A DNA stretch of 64,000 bases from Paraburkholderia aromaticivorans (GTDB lineage Bacteria > Pseudomonadota > Gammaproteobacteria > Burkholderiales > Burkholderiaceae), in the NCBI RefSeq assembly GCF_012689525.1, contig NZ_CP051516.1:3968001-4032000 (forward strand), in the 5' to 3' direction. Numbering within the stretch: the stretch's first letter is position 1; each line of letters opens with the position of its first letter. Below the pieces are notes generated by a model. It searched no databases, was not told where the DNA came from, and saw nothing but the letters and a program-made list of their open reading frames with translations. Positions 55,881-62,766 of the stretch are shown here, piece by piece. The position numbers and the translations under genes are program-made.

Positions 55881-56876
55881 CTAACGCATGGAGCCAGCCT
55901 CCCTGGCAGGTTGCGTTTTTGCCCATGCGACGATTTCGGGCCAGACTTTGCTATGCAACTTTCGAACAGTCGAGCGACGATTCGAAAGCAACGCTTTCAC
56001 GTAACGTTCTAGGTCGCGAGATGCCTCAGGAAAATTGTATGCGAACGCCTCCATCGTGAAGGCGCATGCATAGAACGCTTTCGCGAATTCTTGTAGCAGA
56101 ATCGTTGAAAGGTCTTGGACCATCGGCTTGTTGTGACTAACTTCGGCGTATTCGTATCCAAATAGCTGAAGGTAGCTGACGAACTGGGCATGCGTCTCAG
56201 CGTCCGGGATATAGACCGCCCCAAAACGGTCGACAACAAAATGCGTATGCCGCCATTTGAGAACGTTCGAAATCAGGTAACGCGGCGACGTCGGCCGCGT
56301 TACCCCATGCATTCGCACGCGAGCAGCACGACCTAACAACTCAGTTGCGTGTTTTGACGGTGCGGTCGCCGGCCCTTTCAGCAGTTCGGCCATGCCTGCA
56401 TCCGCACGCTCGCGCGCAGCGCCCAAGTCCTCATTGGCGACGGCGCGAGCCCACTCACGGTAAGCGTCCGCGCGGTTCGCAGACGCTATCTCGAATGCAG
56501 CGGGATTGTCGAGATAGATGAGTACGTGAAGGGCCGCTTCGTCATACAACGCATTGAAGCTGGAGACGAAGGCGTCCTCGCTCACAAAAGCTGCATATCG
56601 GTCGTAGTCGAGACCGAACGCTTCATAGAATGCCCGCCCTTGAGCGTGCTGTGCATCGTCAGACCCCATCCATCGATAACCATCAGCCGCGAGCCAAAGT
56701 TCCTCCGGATAGTCAAAGGACATGGCTTGAACAAGCGCGGAGGTGGATTTCTGGTTGTTCCTTATACCGTCGAGTCGGTCACCGCCTGGAGTCGCGGCAA
56801 ACAATTGCTCGAGTCGTTGTTGGCGTTCTATCCTGTAAGCGGCCAGCGATATTACTTGTGCTATCAATTCGGACAT
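55881..56876 (-). CDS. Hypothetical island protein
   Basis: 331 residues, no recognised domain. N-terminal helix 'MSELIAQVISLAAYRIERQQ', a middle Ala/Glu/Asp-rich helical region ('EWARAVANEDLGAARERADA') and a C-terminal beta/alpha part ('LISNVLKWRHTHFVVDRFGA', 'YAEVSHNKPMVQDLSTILLQ'). Normal island GC. It is 173 bases downstream of paralogue B on the same strand and might share its transcript. Confidence 0.65.
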   Translation of the reverse strand: MSELIAQVISLAAYRIERQQRLEQLFAATPGGDRLDGIRNNQKSTSALVQAMSFDYPEELWLAADGYRWMGSDDAQHAQGRAFYEAFGLDYDRYAAFVSEDAFVSSFNALYDEAALHVLIYLDNPAAFEIASANRADAYREWARAVANEDLGAARERADAGMAELLKGPATAPSKHATELLGRAARVRMHGVTRPTSPRYLISNVLKWRHTHFVVDRFGAVYIPDAETHAQFVSYLQLFGYEYAEVSHNKPMVQDLSTILLQEFAKAFYACAFTMEAFAYNFPEASRDLERYVKALLSNRRSTVRKLHSKVWPEIVAWAKTQPAREAGSMR

Positions 56877-57049
56877 CCTCGCTCAGAAATTCTTGTGCCA
56901 ATGCGACACCACTTAGGATTATCGGCACACATTTCCGAAACTTGAATGACCGAGTCCCATCGCGAAGTATGGTCGCCGTCGGTCTGTGGCTCGGTGTCCC
57001 CGAGCATGGGCGGTCTGCTCGAGGACCGGCCTTCCGACCGGGCGCTCAG

Positions 57050-57388
57050 TCAGCAGGGCTCGGCATCCCAAAAGCCGAATCTCGACATAAGGTCCTCCAT
57101 GACAGTCGCTCCGGTCGGACCGAATATTTCATGGATGTCAAAAAAACCGGTCTCTTGCTCACGGAACCACGTCATCACCGTGAGAACGTCGTCGAAATGT
57201 TCATCGTCAATCCGACGGCAGAGCAGGTAGGCGTCGGGCTGCGCGTAACAGTTGTTGTACATGCTGGTCAAAAATGCGGCTATTGGCTTGGTGCCTCCGC
57301 TGGCGCAACGGCAAACCTCGAAAAGACGCCACGCGGCCTGAGCGCCCGGTTTGTCAGAGAAGCGGGGAGAAAGTTCTGGAGTTTTCAT
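57050..57388 (-). CDS. Hypothetical protein, paralogue B
   Basis: 112 residues, the sister of the 54118-54465 protein: 'KPGAQAAWRLFEVCRCASGG', 'IAAFLTSMYNNCYAQPDAYL', 'LCRRIDDEHFDDVLTVMTWF', ending 'MEDLMSRFGFWDAEPC'. The conserved Arg-Arg-Ile-x-Asp-[DE] centre and terminal 'R-F-G-[FY]-W' may be functional. It lies downstream of the ubiquitin-like operon on the same strand, 338 bases after the E1-like gene, so it could be an accessory of that system, but it has its own conserved leader. Confidence 0.75.
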   Translation of the reverse strand: MKTPELSPRFSDKPGAQAAWRLFEVCRCASGGTKPIAAFLTSMYNNCYAQPDAYLLCRRIDDEHFDDVLTVMTWFREQETGFFDIHEIFGPTGATVMEDLMSRFGFWDAEPC

Positions 57389-57726
57389 GCTGACATCTCA
57401 TCGGAGAGTTGAAGATGAAAAGTCTAGCGATGATTTTTATCGCCTTGCCACAAGGACACTGGTCCTAAGACCGTTGCGGAACGCAGCTCGTGTTGCCGCT
57501 CGCTCTTGGCTACGGTAAGGTCGACGGCGGAACTTTGAGCTGGCCGTTATAAGCGAGAGCTTTGCGCAATCCCCTCGTTGAGGTCCAGACGCGCACATTT
57601 ACGGCAAATACAACGCGCTGCGTTCCGACGCAGACCGACAGCTACATCTACTCGAATCCCCTCCGGCAGACGCCGTATGACGCAAAATGAAGCCGGGAGT
57701 CAAACGCCGCTTGACCCCTTTACGAG
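57389..57726. other. Region between the E1-like gene and paralogue B
   Basis: 338 bases. The part nearest paralogue B (57389-57450) repeats the leader seen before paralogue A, including TTTTTATCGCCT at 57434-57445. GCGTTCCGACGC (57621-57632) is a small dyad. Otherwise nothing is supported; two short frames over 57578-57793 run into the E1-like gene and are shadows. Confidence 0.45.
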
Positions 57727-58521
57727 TCAGAAAATATCTCCAACGCATTCTGTGCCAACAAAGTGCTGGCATTTGGCGCCTCGCAGGTATTGAAGCCGAT
57801 TGCTCGGTGCAAGGACGTTTCGGTTGCCGTCGTATTCGGTGTAGAGCGTAGGGTCGAGGTCGGTATTCCATGGAGTGTGCAAAGCCATGAAAATGCCGAC
57901 CGCCGTCGAGGCCAGGACGCCGTTGGGCCAGACCACTTGCGCACGCCCGCCTGCAGCACCATAGCGTGCCTCTTCCGCTGCCAGATTTTCGTCGGTGATG
58001 AATCCCATGCAGCGCATGCAGGGTCGGTGCGGCAAAGATGCGATTACCTGACCAGTGACGAAATATCGGCCGTCCGCACCATGCACATCCATTCCCACGT
58101 CGATATAGGGAATGCCATACCGTCTGCTGAAGCGCTCCAGTTGCTCACGTGCCGAGATGGAGTCGACGCATCCGAAAATTGCCGCGCAAGTCTTCAAAGC
58201 ATCCGGCACTTCCTGCCACTGTTTTGGGATAGCTACGATGTTGGCTGCCGGATTAATCAAACGCAACTTTTCTCCAATAACCTGTGCCTTAGGTGATTCC
58301 TCAGCAGCCTCGTGCTGGGTCAGGCCGACCATGCGGTTGATGTTCGTGTCATCCGCGTGGTCCGGGTCGACCAACAAAATATTACCGACGCCAATGTGCG
58401 CTAATTGCTGCGACACATGCGAGCCACCACCGCACAATCCGATGACGGCGACCGTGGCCGACTGAATTTTCAGCTCCGAGTCCGTCCCCAGAAAGCCCTG
58501 TCTGCTGTGTCGATTGGTCAT
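57727..58521 (-). CDS. E1-like (ThiF family) adenylating enzyme of the Ubl operon
   Basis: 264 residues: N-terminal 'RHSRQGFLGTDSELKIQ', nucleotide loop 'VAVIGLCGGGSHVSQQLAHI' (Gly28, Gly31-33), acidic 'LLVDPDHADDTNINR' with the arginine-finger equivalent Arg63, 'IFGCVDSISAREQLER', and C168-M-R-C171, one half of the usual zinc site. It is the size of a single ThiF/MoeB domain. It should adenylate the C-terminus of a ubiquitin-like partner. GGAG lies 8 bases before ATG. It is the last gene of the four-gene unit. Confidence 0.88.
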   Translation of the reverse strand: MTNRHSRQGFLGTDSELKIQSATVAVIGLCGGGSHVSQQLAHIGVGNILLVDPDHADDTNINRMVGLTQHEAAEESPKAQVIGEKLRLINPAANIVAIPKQWQEVPDALKTCAAIFGCVDSISAREQLERFSRRYGIPYIDVGMDVHGADGRYFVTGQVIASLPHRPCMRCMGFITDENLAAEEARYGAAGGRAQVVWPNGVLASTAVGIFMALHTPWNTDLDPTLYTEYDGNRNVLAPSNRLQYLRGAKCQHFVGTECVGDIF

Positions 58522-59020
58522 GCTTCAACTCCGGTTGATGACTCACGCTGGCGACGCAAATATGAGCGACGGTAGGCCGCTCGCGCACTAAGGGGTCCCA
58601 CAGCAACGCGTGCCCTTCGTCATAGCTAAGCACGATGGCTCCATGGGGAATTTCCGGTCGAACGACAAGGAAATCAGGAATGAATCGCAGGTTTTCTCGC
58701 CTGTCGACTGAACTGAAATTAGGTCGCCCTCGATGGTCATGGCGATGAACGTGGACGATGCTCACCGGCTCGGCATGTGCTCGCATCATTTGCCGTCGGA
58801 AGGCCGTTCCGGAAACGGCCGCGCCCACCGAAGGGTCATCAATATATTCAGCGTCGGGTACGCCCTCATACGACAAGGCGGCAAGTCTCCAGGTCGCGTC
58901 GATGCGTTCCGCGCTGCACGTGATGAAGCCGACACGCTCCGCAGCAAATGCGTGAGGCCGATGCAAATCCTCGTGAATTTTCCGCAAGAGCTCAGAATCG
59001 ATTGTTATGCTTGCCGTCAT
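58382..59020 (-). CDS. JAB/Mov34 metallopeptidase of the Ubl operon
   Basis: 212 residues from ATG 59020 (GAGAG 8 bases upstream, ATGA overlap with the E2-like stop). The JAMM set is visible: Glu28 in 'FAAERVGFITCS', His90/His92 in 'SIVHVHRHDH' and Ser103/Asp106 in 'NFSSVD', with a longer His-rich spacer than the standard seven residues. It should remove the Ubl from conjugates or mature it. The domain is complete by about residue 158; the remaining 46 residues overlap the E1-like start by 140 bases and look non-native, so a frameshift near 58535 is possible. Confidence 0.82.
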   Translation of the reverse strand: MTASITIDSELLRKIHEDLHRPHAFAAERVGFITCSAERIDATWRLAALSYEGVPDAEYIDDPSVGAAVSGTAFRRQMMRAHAEPVSIVHVHRHDHRGRPNFSSVDRRENLRFIPDFLVVRPEIPHGAIVLSYDEGHALLWDPLVRERPTVAHICVASVSHQPELKHDQSTQQTGLSGDGLGAENSVGHGRRHRIVRWWLACVAAISAHWRR

Positions 59021-59367
59021 CGCAACGCTCTCATGTGAGCCAACAATATTTCGAGCAACGGCAGGCCTTGCGGCACATCCCTCCACGACCATGTATGCCA
59101 CGGCCGACCGCCGATGGTTTCGCAGGTCCAGTTCGCCGCCATCGCGCCAATCGTCTGTCGCTCCGCTATTTGCTGTGAGAGGTACAGTCTTGTTGGATAT
59201 CCGGGACCGTCCTTCGGCGACAAAAGCGCATCGAGCACGTACACGCGTTCGTCCACCGCAATATGCAAGGACGGTAGAGCGACGAACCCTCGTCCGCCGT
59301 CTATCACAACCTTCGCGTCGGGATAGACGGCCAAGAGCGGCTCGAGTTGAGGAGCGTCGATGCTCAT
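59017..59367 (-). CDS. Putative E2-like (UBC superfamily) protein
   Basis: 116 residues, joined to its neighbours by ATGA overlaps on both sides. Strand-rich start ('AKVVIDGGRGFVALPSLHIA'), 'GYPTRLYLSQQI' like the Y-P-x-x-P region of E2 folds, then Cys82 in 'AANWTCETIGGRPWHTWSW', the only cysteine in the protein, and a C-terminal helix 'GLPLLEILLAHMRALR' as in E2 enzymes. I assign it by position between Ubl and JAB/E1 genes and by this pattern; the similarity to any single E2 is weak. Cys82 is the predicted thioester residue. Confidence 0.6.
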   Translation of the reverse strand: MSIDAPQLEPLLAVYPDAKVVIDGGRGFVALPSLHIAVDERVYVLDALLSPKDGPGYPTRLYLSQQIAERQTIGAMAANWTCETIGGRPWHTWSWRDVPQGLPLLEILLAHMRALR

Positions 59368-59834
59368 GACGAACTGCCTTGCTTAACGTGGCTAATGAAG
59401 ACTTCTCCCGCGCACACCTGAATGGTCTGGTCGTCAGCCAGCTCTTCGAATTTGCCCGGTCCCAGCACGCGGTCCAGCAGCCGGTCGGCGGCTACGCCGA
59501 CCTGCACCTTGAATGCGGCAACGACGTAGTCCCCTGCCGTCACCTCCACTTTGCGGTTATCGACTTCCACCACGACCAAATGCGGATGCGTCCCACCGCC
59601 CCCATGGTGGTGATGGTGATGAACATGCTCGGGCGGCCTCGCCCCACCCAACTCCTCGATTTGCAAATCGATGATTTCGTCTCGACCGTCGGGAAAGCGA
59701 ATCTCAGCGTGAATTTCCATTTCGCGTACGACCTCGCATCCCGGCGGACTTCCGACGGCGTCACCGCGACCGTCAGTGCTAGAAGGCGATTCCCGGGATT
59801 CGCAGGCCGGCCCGTTGTTATCTTCAACTTTCAT
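59364..59834 (-). CDS. Ubiquitin-like protein (multiubiquitin-type beta-grasp)
   Basis: 156 residues. Three parts: a disordered N-terminus (1-38), a short strand region ('EIHAEIRFPDGRDEIIDLQI', 41-60), and after a natural H6-G4 linker (72-81) a beta-grasp domain about 84-150 with 'LVVVEVDNRKVEVTAGDYVV' and 'ELADDQTIQVCAGEVFISHV', the latter matching the 'dd-x-x-v-x-x-x-G-x-x-F' end of multiubiquitin domains. The C-terminus is KQGSSS, with no diglycine. GAGGTG precedes the ATG. First gene of the operon; it should be the protein activated by the E1-like enzyme. Confidence 0.72.
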   Translation of the reverse strand: MKVEDNNGPACESRESPSSTDGRGDAVGSPPGCEVVREMEIHAEIRFPDGRDEIIDLQIEELGGARPPEHVHHHHHHGGGGTHPHLVVVEVDNRKVEVTAGDYVVAAFKVQVGVAADRLLDRVLGPGKFEELADDQTIQVCAGEVFISHVKQGSSS

Positions 59835-59869
59835 TGGTCACCTCGTCAGAAGTTGCTAGAATGGTTAAA

Positions 59870-59885
59870 ATTGCTACTTAGCAAT
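59870..59885. promoter_or_regulatory. Palindromic operator 1
   Basis: ATTGCT-ACTT-AGCAAT, perfect 6-bp arms with a 4-base centre. It lies between the -10 of the Ubl promoter and its start codon. Same arms as operator 2, centre-to-centre 55 bases. Probable binding site of the divergent XRE-type regulator. Confidence 0.7.
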
Positions 59886-59895
59886 CTTGCTGCGA

Positions 59896-59925
59896 AGTGT
59901 AGACCATTGCCAATTCGGCTGTCAA
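59896..59925 (-). promoter_or_regulatory. Predicted promoter of the Ubl operon
   Basis: Minus strand TTGACA (plus 59920-59925, perfect -35) and TACACT (plus 59896-59901) with 18 bases between. The -35 overlaps operator 2, so repressor binding would exclude RNA polymerase. Confidence 0.7.
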
Positions 59926-59941
59926 TTGCTTATTAGCAATT
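59924..59941. promoter_or_regulatory. Palindromic operator 2
   Basis: AATTGCT-TATT-AGCAATT, perfect 7-bp arms. It covers the -35 of the Ubl promoter and, on the plus strand, the likely -10 (TTATTA, 17 bases after TTGCCA at 59907) of the regulator gene, so one site could control both directions. Confidence 0.7.
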
Positions 59942-59958
59942 ATTTGAGATGAATTTTC

Positions 59959-60324
59959 ATGAATGAAATAGAGCGAGTGTTCGATAGCGATGCGTTCTAC
60001 CGAGCCATCGCGACTACGGTCGAAGCGCGGGAGATTACGTGGAAGCAGGCGAGTCTAGAAACCGGTGTCAGCGCGACGACGTTGACACGGATGGCCAAGG
60101 GTCGAAAGCCCGACGCTTCGAGCTTGGCCATTTTGGCGACATGGGCTGGCTTGAGTCTGTCGGACTTTGTCAGCCTAAACAACAAACCGCAGAAAGGTGA
60201 ACCCCTAGCACTGGCAACCGCTCAGCTCAGGTCTGACCCAGACTTGAGTGAAAGCTCGAAGGACGCGCTTGAGGAAATGATGAAGGCTGCCTACATTAGC
60301 CTCCGGAAGAAAGACAGAAAGTGA
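59959..60324 (+). CDS. XRE-type HTH regulator divergent from the Ubl operon
   Basis: 121 residues. Residues about 22-65 form a helix-turn-helix: 'ITWKQASLETGVSATTLTRM' then 'AKGRKPDASSLAILATWAGL'. The rest is a charged helical tail ('SSKDALEEMMKAAYISLRKK') that may dimerise. It most likely represses itself and the Ubl operon through the two shared palindromes upstream. No other domain is present. Confidence 0.85.
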   Translation: MNEIERVFDSDAFYRAIATTVEAREITWKQASLETGVSATTLTRMAKGRKPDASSLAILATWAGLSLSDFVSLNNKPQKGEPLALATAQLRSDPDLSESSKDALEEMMKAAYISLRKKDRK

Positions 60325-60539
60325 CCGAGAACGCACATACGCGTGTCGCTATCCGTCAATCGCTGTCTGCCAGCCGAGGTAAGTCAGACATACGCCTACG
60401 ATGAGATGTGAAAGCTTGTCGTCGAGACCGTTTCCGTGAGGCCTGGCACTGCGTAATTTCATGCAAATTCCGTAGCGATGAGACCTTGACCTTGCCCCTA
60501 AAATTGCTTGGTCAGGCTGCGCATGGTCGTGCAAGTTTC

Positions 60540-60722
60540 TTACGCTGAGCGCTTGGTCACGAGTTTCCAATGCACATAACCCGCAGCATCGATGTAGTCG
60601 ATGGGACGGCGAGGACGGTCCTGAACGCGGGACGCCGAAGCCTTAGCCGAGCCAGCGGGCTTTGGAGACGCCAACTTCGCACGCGTTAAGTACGACGTTT
60701 CACGATTCTTGATAGCGGACAC
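60540..60722 (-). CDS. Small basic protein downstream of the kinase
   Basis: 60 residues from GTG 60722, which directly abuts the kinase stop (TGA-GTG) and has an ideal AGGAG 6-7 bases upstream inside the kinase 3' end. Lys/Arg/Ala/Pro-rich ('KLASPKPAGSAKASASRVQD') with a short hydrophobic-aromatic end ('YIDAAGYVHWKLV'). Not recognised; it may be a substrate or partner of the kinase. Nothing is supported in the 60325-60539 gap. Confidence 0.5.
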   Translation of the reverse strand: MSAIKNRETSYLTRAKLASPKPAGSAKASASRVQDRPRRPIDYIDAAGYVHWKLVTKRSA

Positions 60723-61751
60723 TCAATGCTCCTTCAAGAAGTTGCGTATGGTTCTTTCATCAATCTCTTGCACACAGAAGTCTCTAATTCGCGATGTCGT
60801 CTTGTCCGTGCGCTTGGTCGCACTGGATTTTCCTTCCGCCGTCACCGAAAGCGTTAACACGCGGCCATCACTGGCCTTGGCCCACTCCCGGACGCCATCG
60901 GGGAAGACTTCGTATTGCCAGTCTAGTTCATGGCCATCAATGTTGCCCAGCGCGTTTGTTACCTCAATCACTGCGACATAGCGGTCGGCGACATCGACGG
61001 CCAGACATTTCTTCACGAGTGTGCGAAGCGGAGCGGGAATGTGCGCGGGAAAAGCTGTTCGGTTCGGAAAAATGCCCTTCTCGACCGCCGTGGCGAACTC
61101 TGGAAACGCTTGGAATGCCTTCAACTGGTCATAGAAGGCATCGTTCCCACAGCACATTTTGTACAAGGTCAGACCGACCTGGTAAATATCAAAAGCGACC
61201 GTATGGTCCGAGTCTACTAGCGCTTCGGGCGGGATATTCTTCAAGTAACTCGCCTGCGGCTCTGCCTTACCGTCGTTCCTCATTCGTTGGGCAAGACCGA
61301 AATCGGATATAAGGGCCTCGTCGCGACTCGATAACATGATGTTGTCGGGCTTGATGTCGAAATGAATCAACTTCTTCGAGTGGATGTTGTGCAGTCCGCT
61401 AAGGAACTGGATGCCATAGCGGATTATTTCCCTGACGGTCAGAAAGCGCTGCTCGAGAACGCGATTAAGCGACCCGCGCGGGTAGTAGGGCATCGCGAGA
61501 TAAATGTGCTCCGTGTCCTCACACGCGTAGTGAATCGGCACCACGTTAGCGTGGTCGCCAAGATATAGAACGCTCGCCTCACGATAATAATCGGCTGCGT
61601 CTTTAATCGATGCTTTTTTGACCTGCTTTATCGCAAGCTCGGCGTCCAATTGCAGGTCGCGAGCGCGGAATACCTTCGAGTTCTTGCCCTCCGAACCTAT
61701 TTCATCGCCGAGCTCGAAACACAATTTTGCTTCCGTATTCGGCTTAAGCAT
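60723..61751 (-). CDS. Eukaryotic-like Ser/Thr protein kinase
   Basis: 342 residues. Kinase fold 12-290: Gly-loop 'IGSEGKNSKVFRARD', ATP lysine Lys42 in 'AELAIKQVKK', catalytic 'LIHFDIKPDNIML' (HFD for HRD; Asp132, Asn137), metal 'ISDFGLAQ' (Asp150) and 'FDIYQVGLTLYKMCCG'. No transmembrane or sensor domain is seen; the C-terminal 60 residues are basic. ATG 61751 overlaps the upstream gene by 8 bases, so the genes are coupled. A free-standing cytoplasmic kinase on an island suggests a defence or stress switch. Confidence 0.88.
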   Translation of the reverse strand: MLKPNTEAKLCFELGDEIGSEGKNSKVFRARDLQLDAELAIKQVKKASIKDAADYYREASVLYLGDHANVVPIHYACEDTEHIYLAMPYYPRGSLNRVLEQRFLTVREIIRYGIQFLSGLHNIHSKKLIHFDIKPDNIMLSSRDEALISDFGLAQRMRNDGKAEPQASYLKNIPPEALVDSDHTVAFDIYQVGLTLYKMCCGNDAFYDQLKAFQAFPEFATAVEKGIFPNRTAFPAHIPAPLRTLVKKCLAVDVADRYVAVIEVTNALGNIDGHELDWQYEVFPDGVREWAKASDGRVLTLSVTAEGKSSATKRTDKTTSRIRDFCVQEIDERTIRNFLKEH

Positions 61752-62217
61752 GTGCCGCTCCAATCGCAGTAACGATAGCCTCGCGCTCCTCCCGGCTATG
61801 CCGCATCCAATTCTCCACCTCCTCGTAATCCACCTCACCGTCGAGGTGCAATTTCAGTTGCTCACGAGGTATGCCAAGCTTGCCAGCAATGCTTGCGATT
61901 CGACCGCAAAAGTAGCCTTCCAAATCGCTACTCGCAAAAGCCTCTTGGATGACCCCTTCAAGTTCGAATCGCTCGATTGATGGATTTCGCGCGATACCTT
62001 CAGTAACCCTGATACCGGCCCGCTTGGCGCCATATTCTCGAATGACATCTAAAATGGTATTGCGCACGAACTTCAATTGCTCAGGCGTGTCCATCGCTTT
62101 TGGAACGTTGATTCCTTCGATGTTGACGATTGCCGCTTCGTCCGTGTCGTACACAACAAAGGTGACCCGTTTCGGCGCTACGCGTATTCCGATTGTTCGC
62201 ACTTCGCTCTCCGGCAT
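61744..62217 (-). CDS. RNase H/RuvC-fold-like protein coupled to the kinase
   Basis: 157 residues from ATG 62217 (the frame goes back to TTG 62262; no strong ribosome site at either). 'VRTIGIRVAPKRVTFVVYDT' looks like the first hairpin of an RNase H-like fold, with a helical 'QLKFVRNTILDVIREYGAKR', strand 'AGIRVTEGIAR' and 'RFELEGVIQEAFASSD', the order seen in RuvC/YqgF-like proteins with acidic residues at strand ends. Catalytic residues cannot be confirmed. Translationally coupled to the kinase. Confidence 0.6.
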   Translation of the reverse strand: MPESEVRTIGIRVAPKRVTFVVYDTDEAAIVNIEGINVPKAMDTPEQLKFVRNTILDVIREYGAKRAGIRVTEGIARNPSIERFELEGVIQEAFASSDLEGYFCGRIASIAGKLGIPREQLKLHLDGEVDYEEVENWMRHSREEREAIVTAIGAAHA

Positions 62218-62766
62218 GGCGCTAATCCGTGTTCGCGCCTCGCGCAGAACCGAGGGCGGCAAGCATATCCCTCGTCAGGGTGATATGGACGCGCAGTATA
62301 GCTGAAGCCCTTGCACTCTCTCCGCTCACTGGAGCCGGCCGCACAATGTGCGCTAGCACGCGTCTCGTTTGGATAACGGCAGAAACGGTCCGCTACTTTA
62401 GTAACTGTTCGCCGCTCCCCAAGCTGTTTAGTTGCGCCGCTCGCTTGCGGGTGGCCGTATTCGCGAATGCTCGATTGGCGAAAAGCTCAAGTACGCCGGA
62501 ACAATCGATATATTCTCATTCACGCGGCGGTTCGCGGCGATGGTCCGCTCGGCTATCTATACTCTGTCAGAGGCCATGACGAATAGCATCGTCAGCATCG
62601 GCCAAGGTGCGCCAACACCCAACGTATTTCGTATTGGGGGCGCGCCAACGCCCCCTTATCCACTTCGGTCCGTGACCGAGTTCGGCCTGCCAGCCGGATA
62701 TGCTTTGTGGCGCGTGATGCTCGTAATGGAGCTCGTCACGTGCGAGGGGGAGGCGGCGGACTAATC
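62218..62766. other. Region between the kinase operon and the structured RNA
   Basis: 549 bases. A frame at 62576-62764 would encode 62 residues ('MTNSIVSIGQGAPTPNVFRI') just after a TATACT (62558-62563), but has no ribosome site and no homologue I know. GGGGGCGCG/CGCCAACGCCCCC (62635-62655) forms a dyad. This may be the 5' part of the structured RNA transcript. Confidence 0.3.

Noticed and set aside
60349..60570. 73-residue minus-strand frame after the small basic protein
   Set aside because: It overlaps the better supported 60-residue gene and has no start signal.
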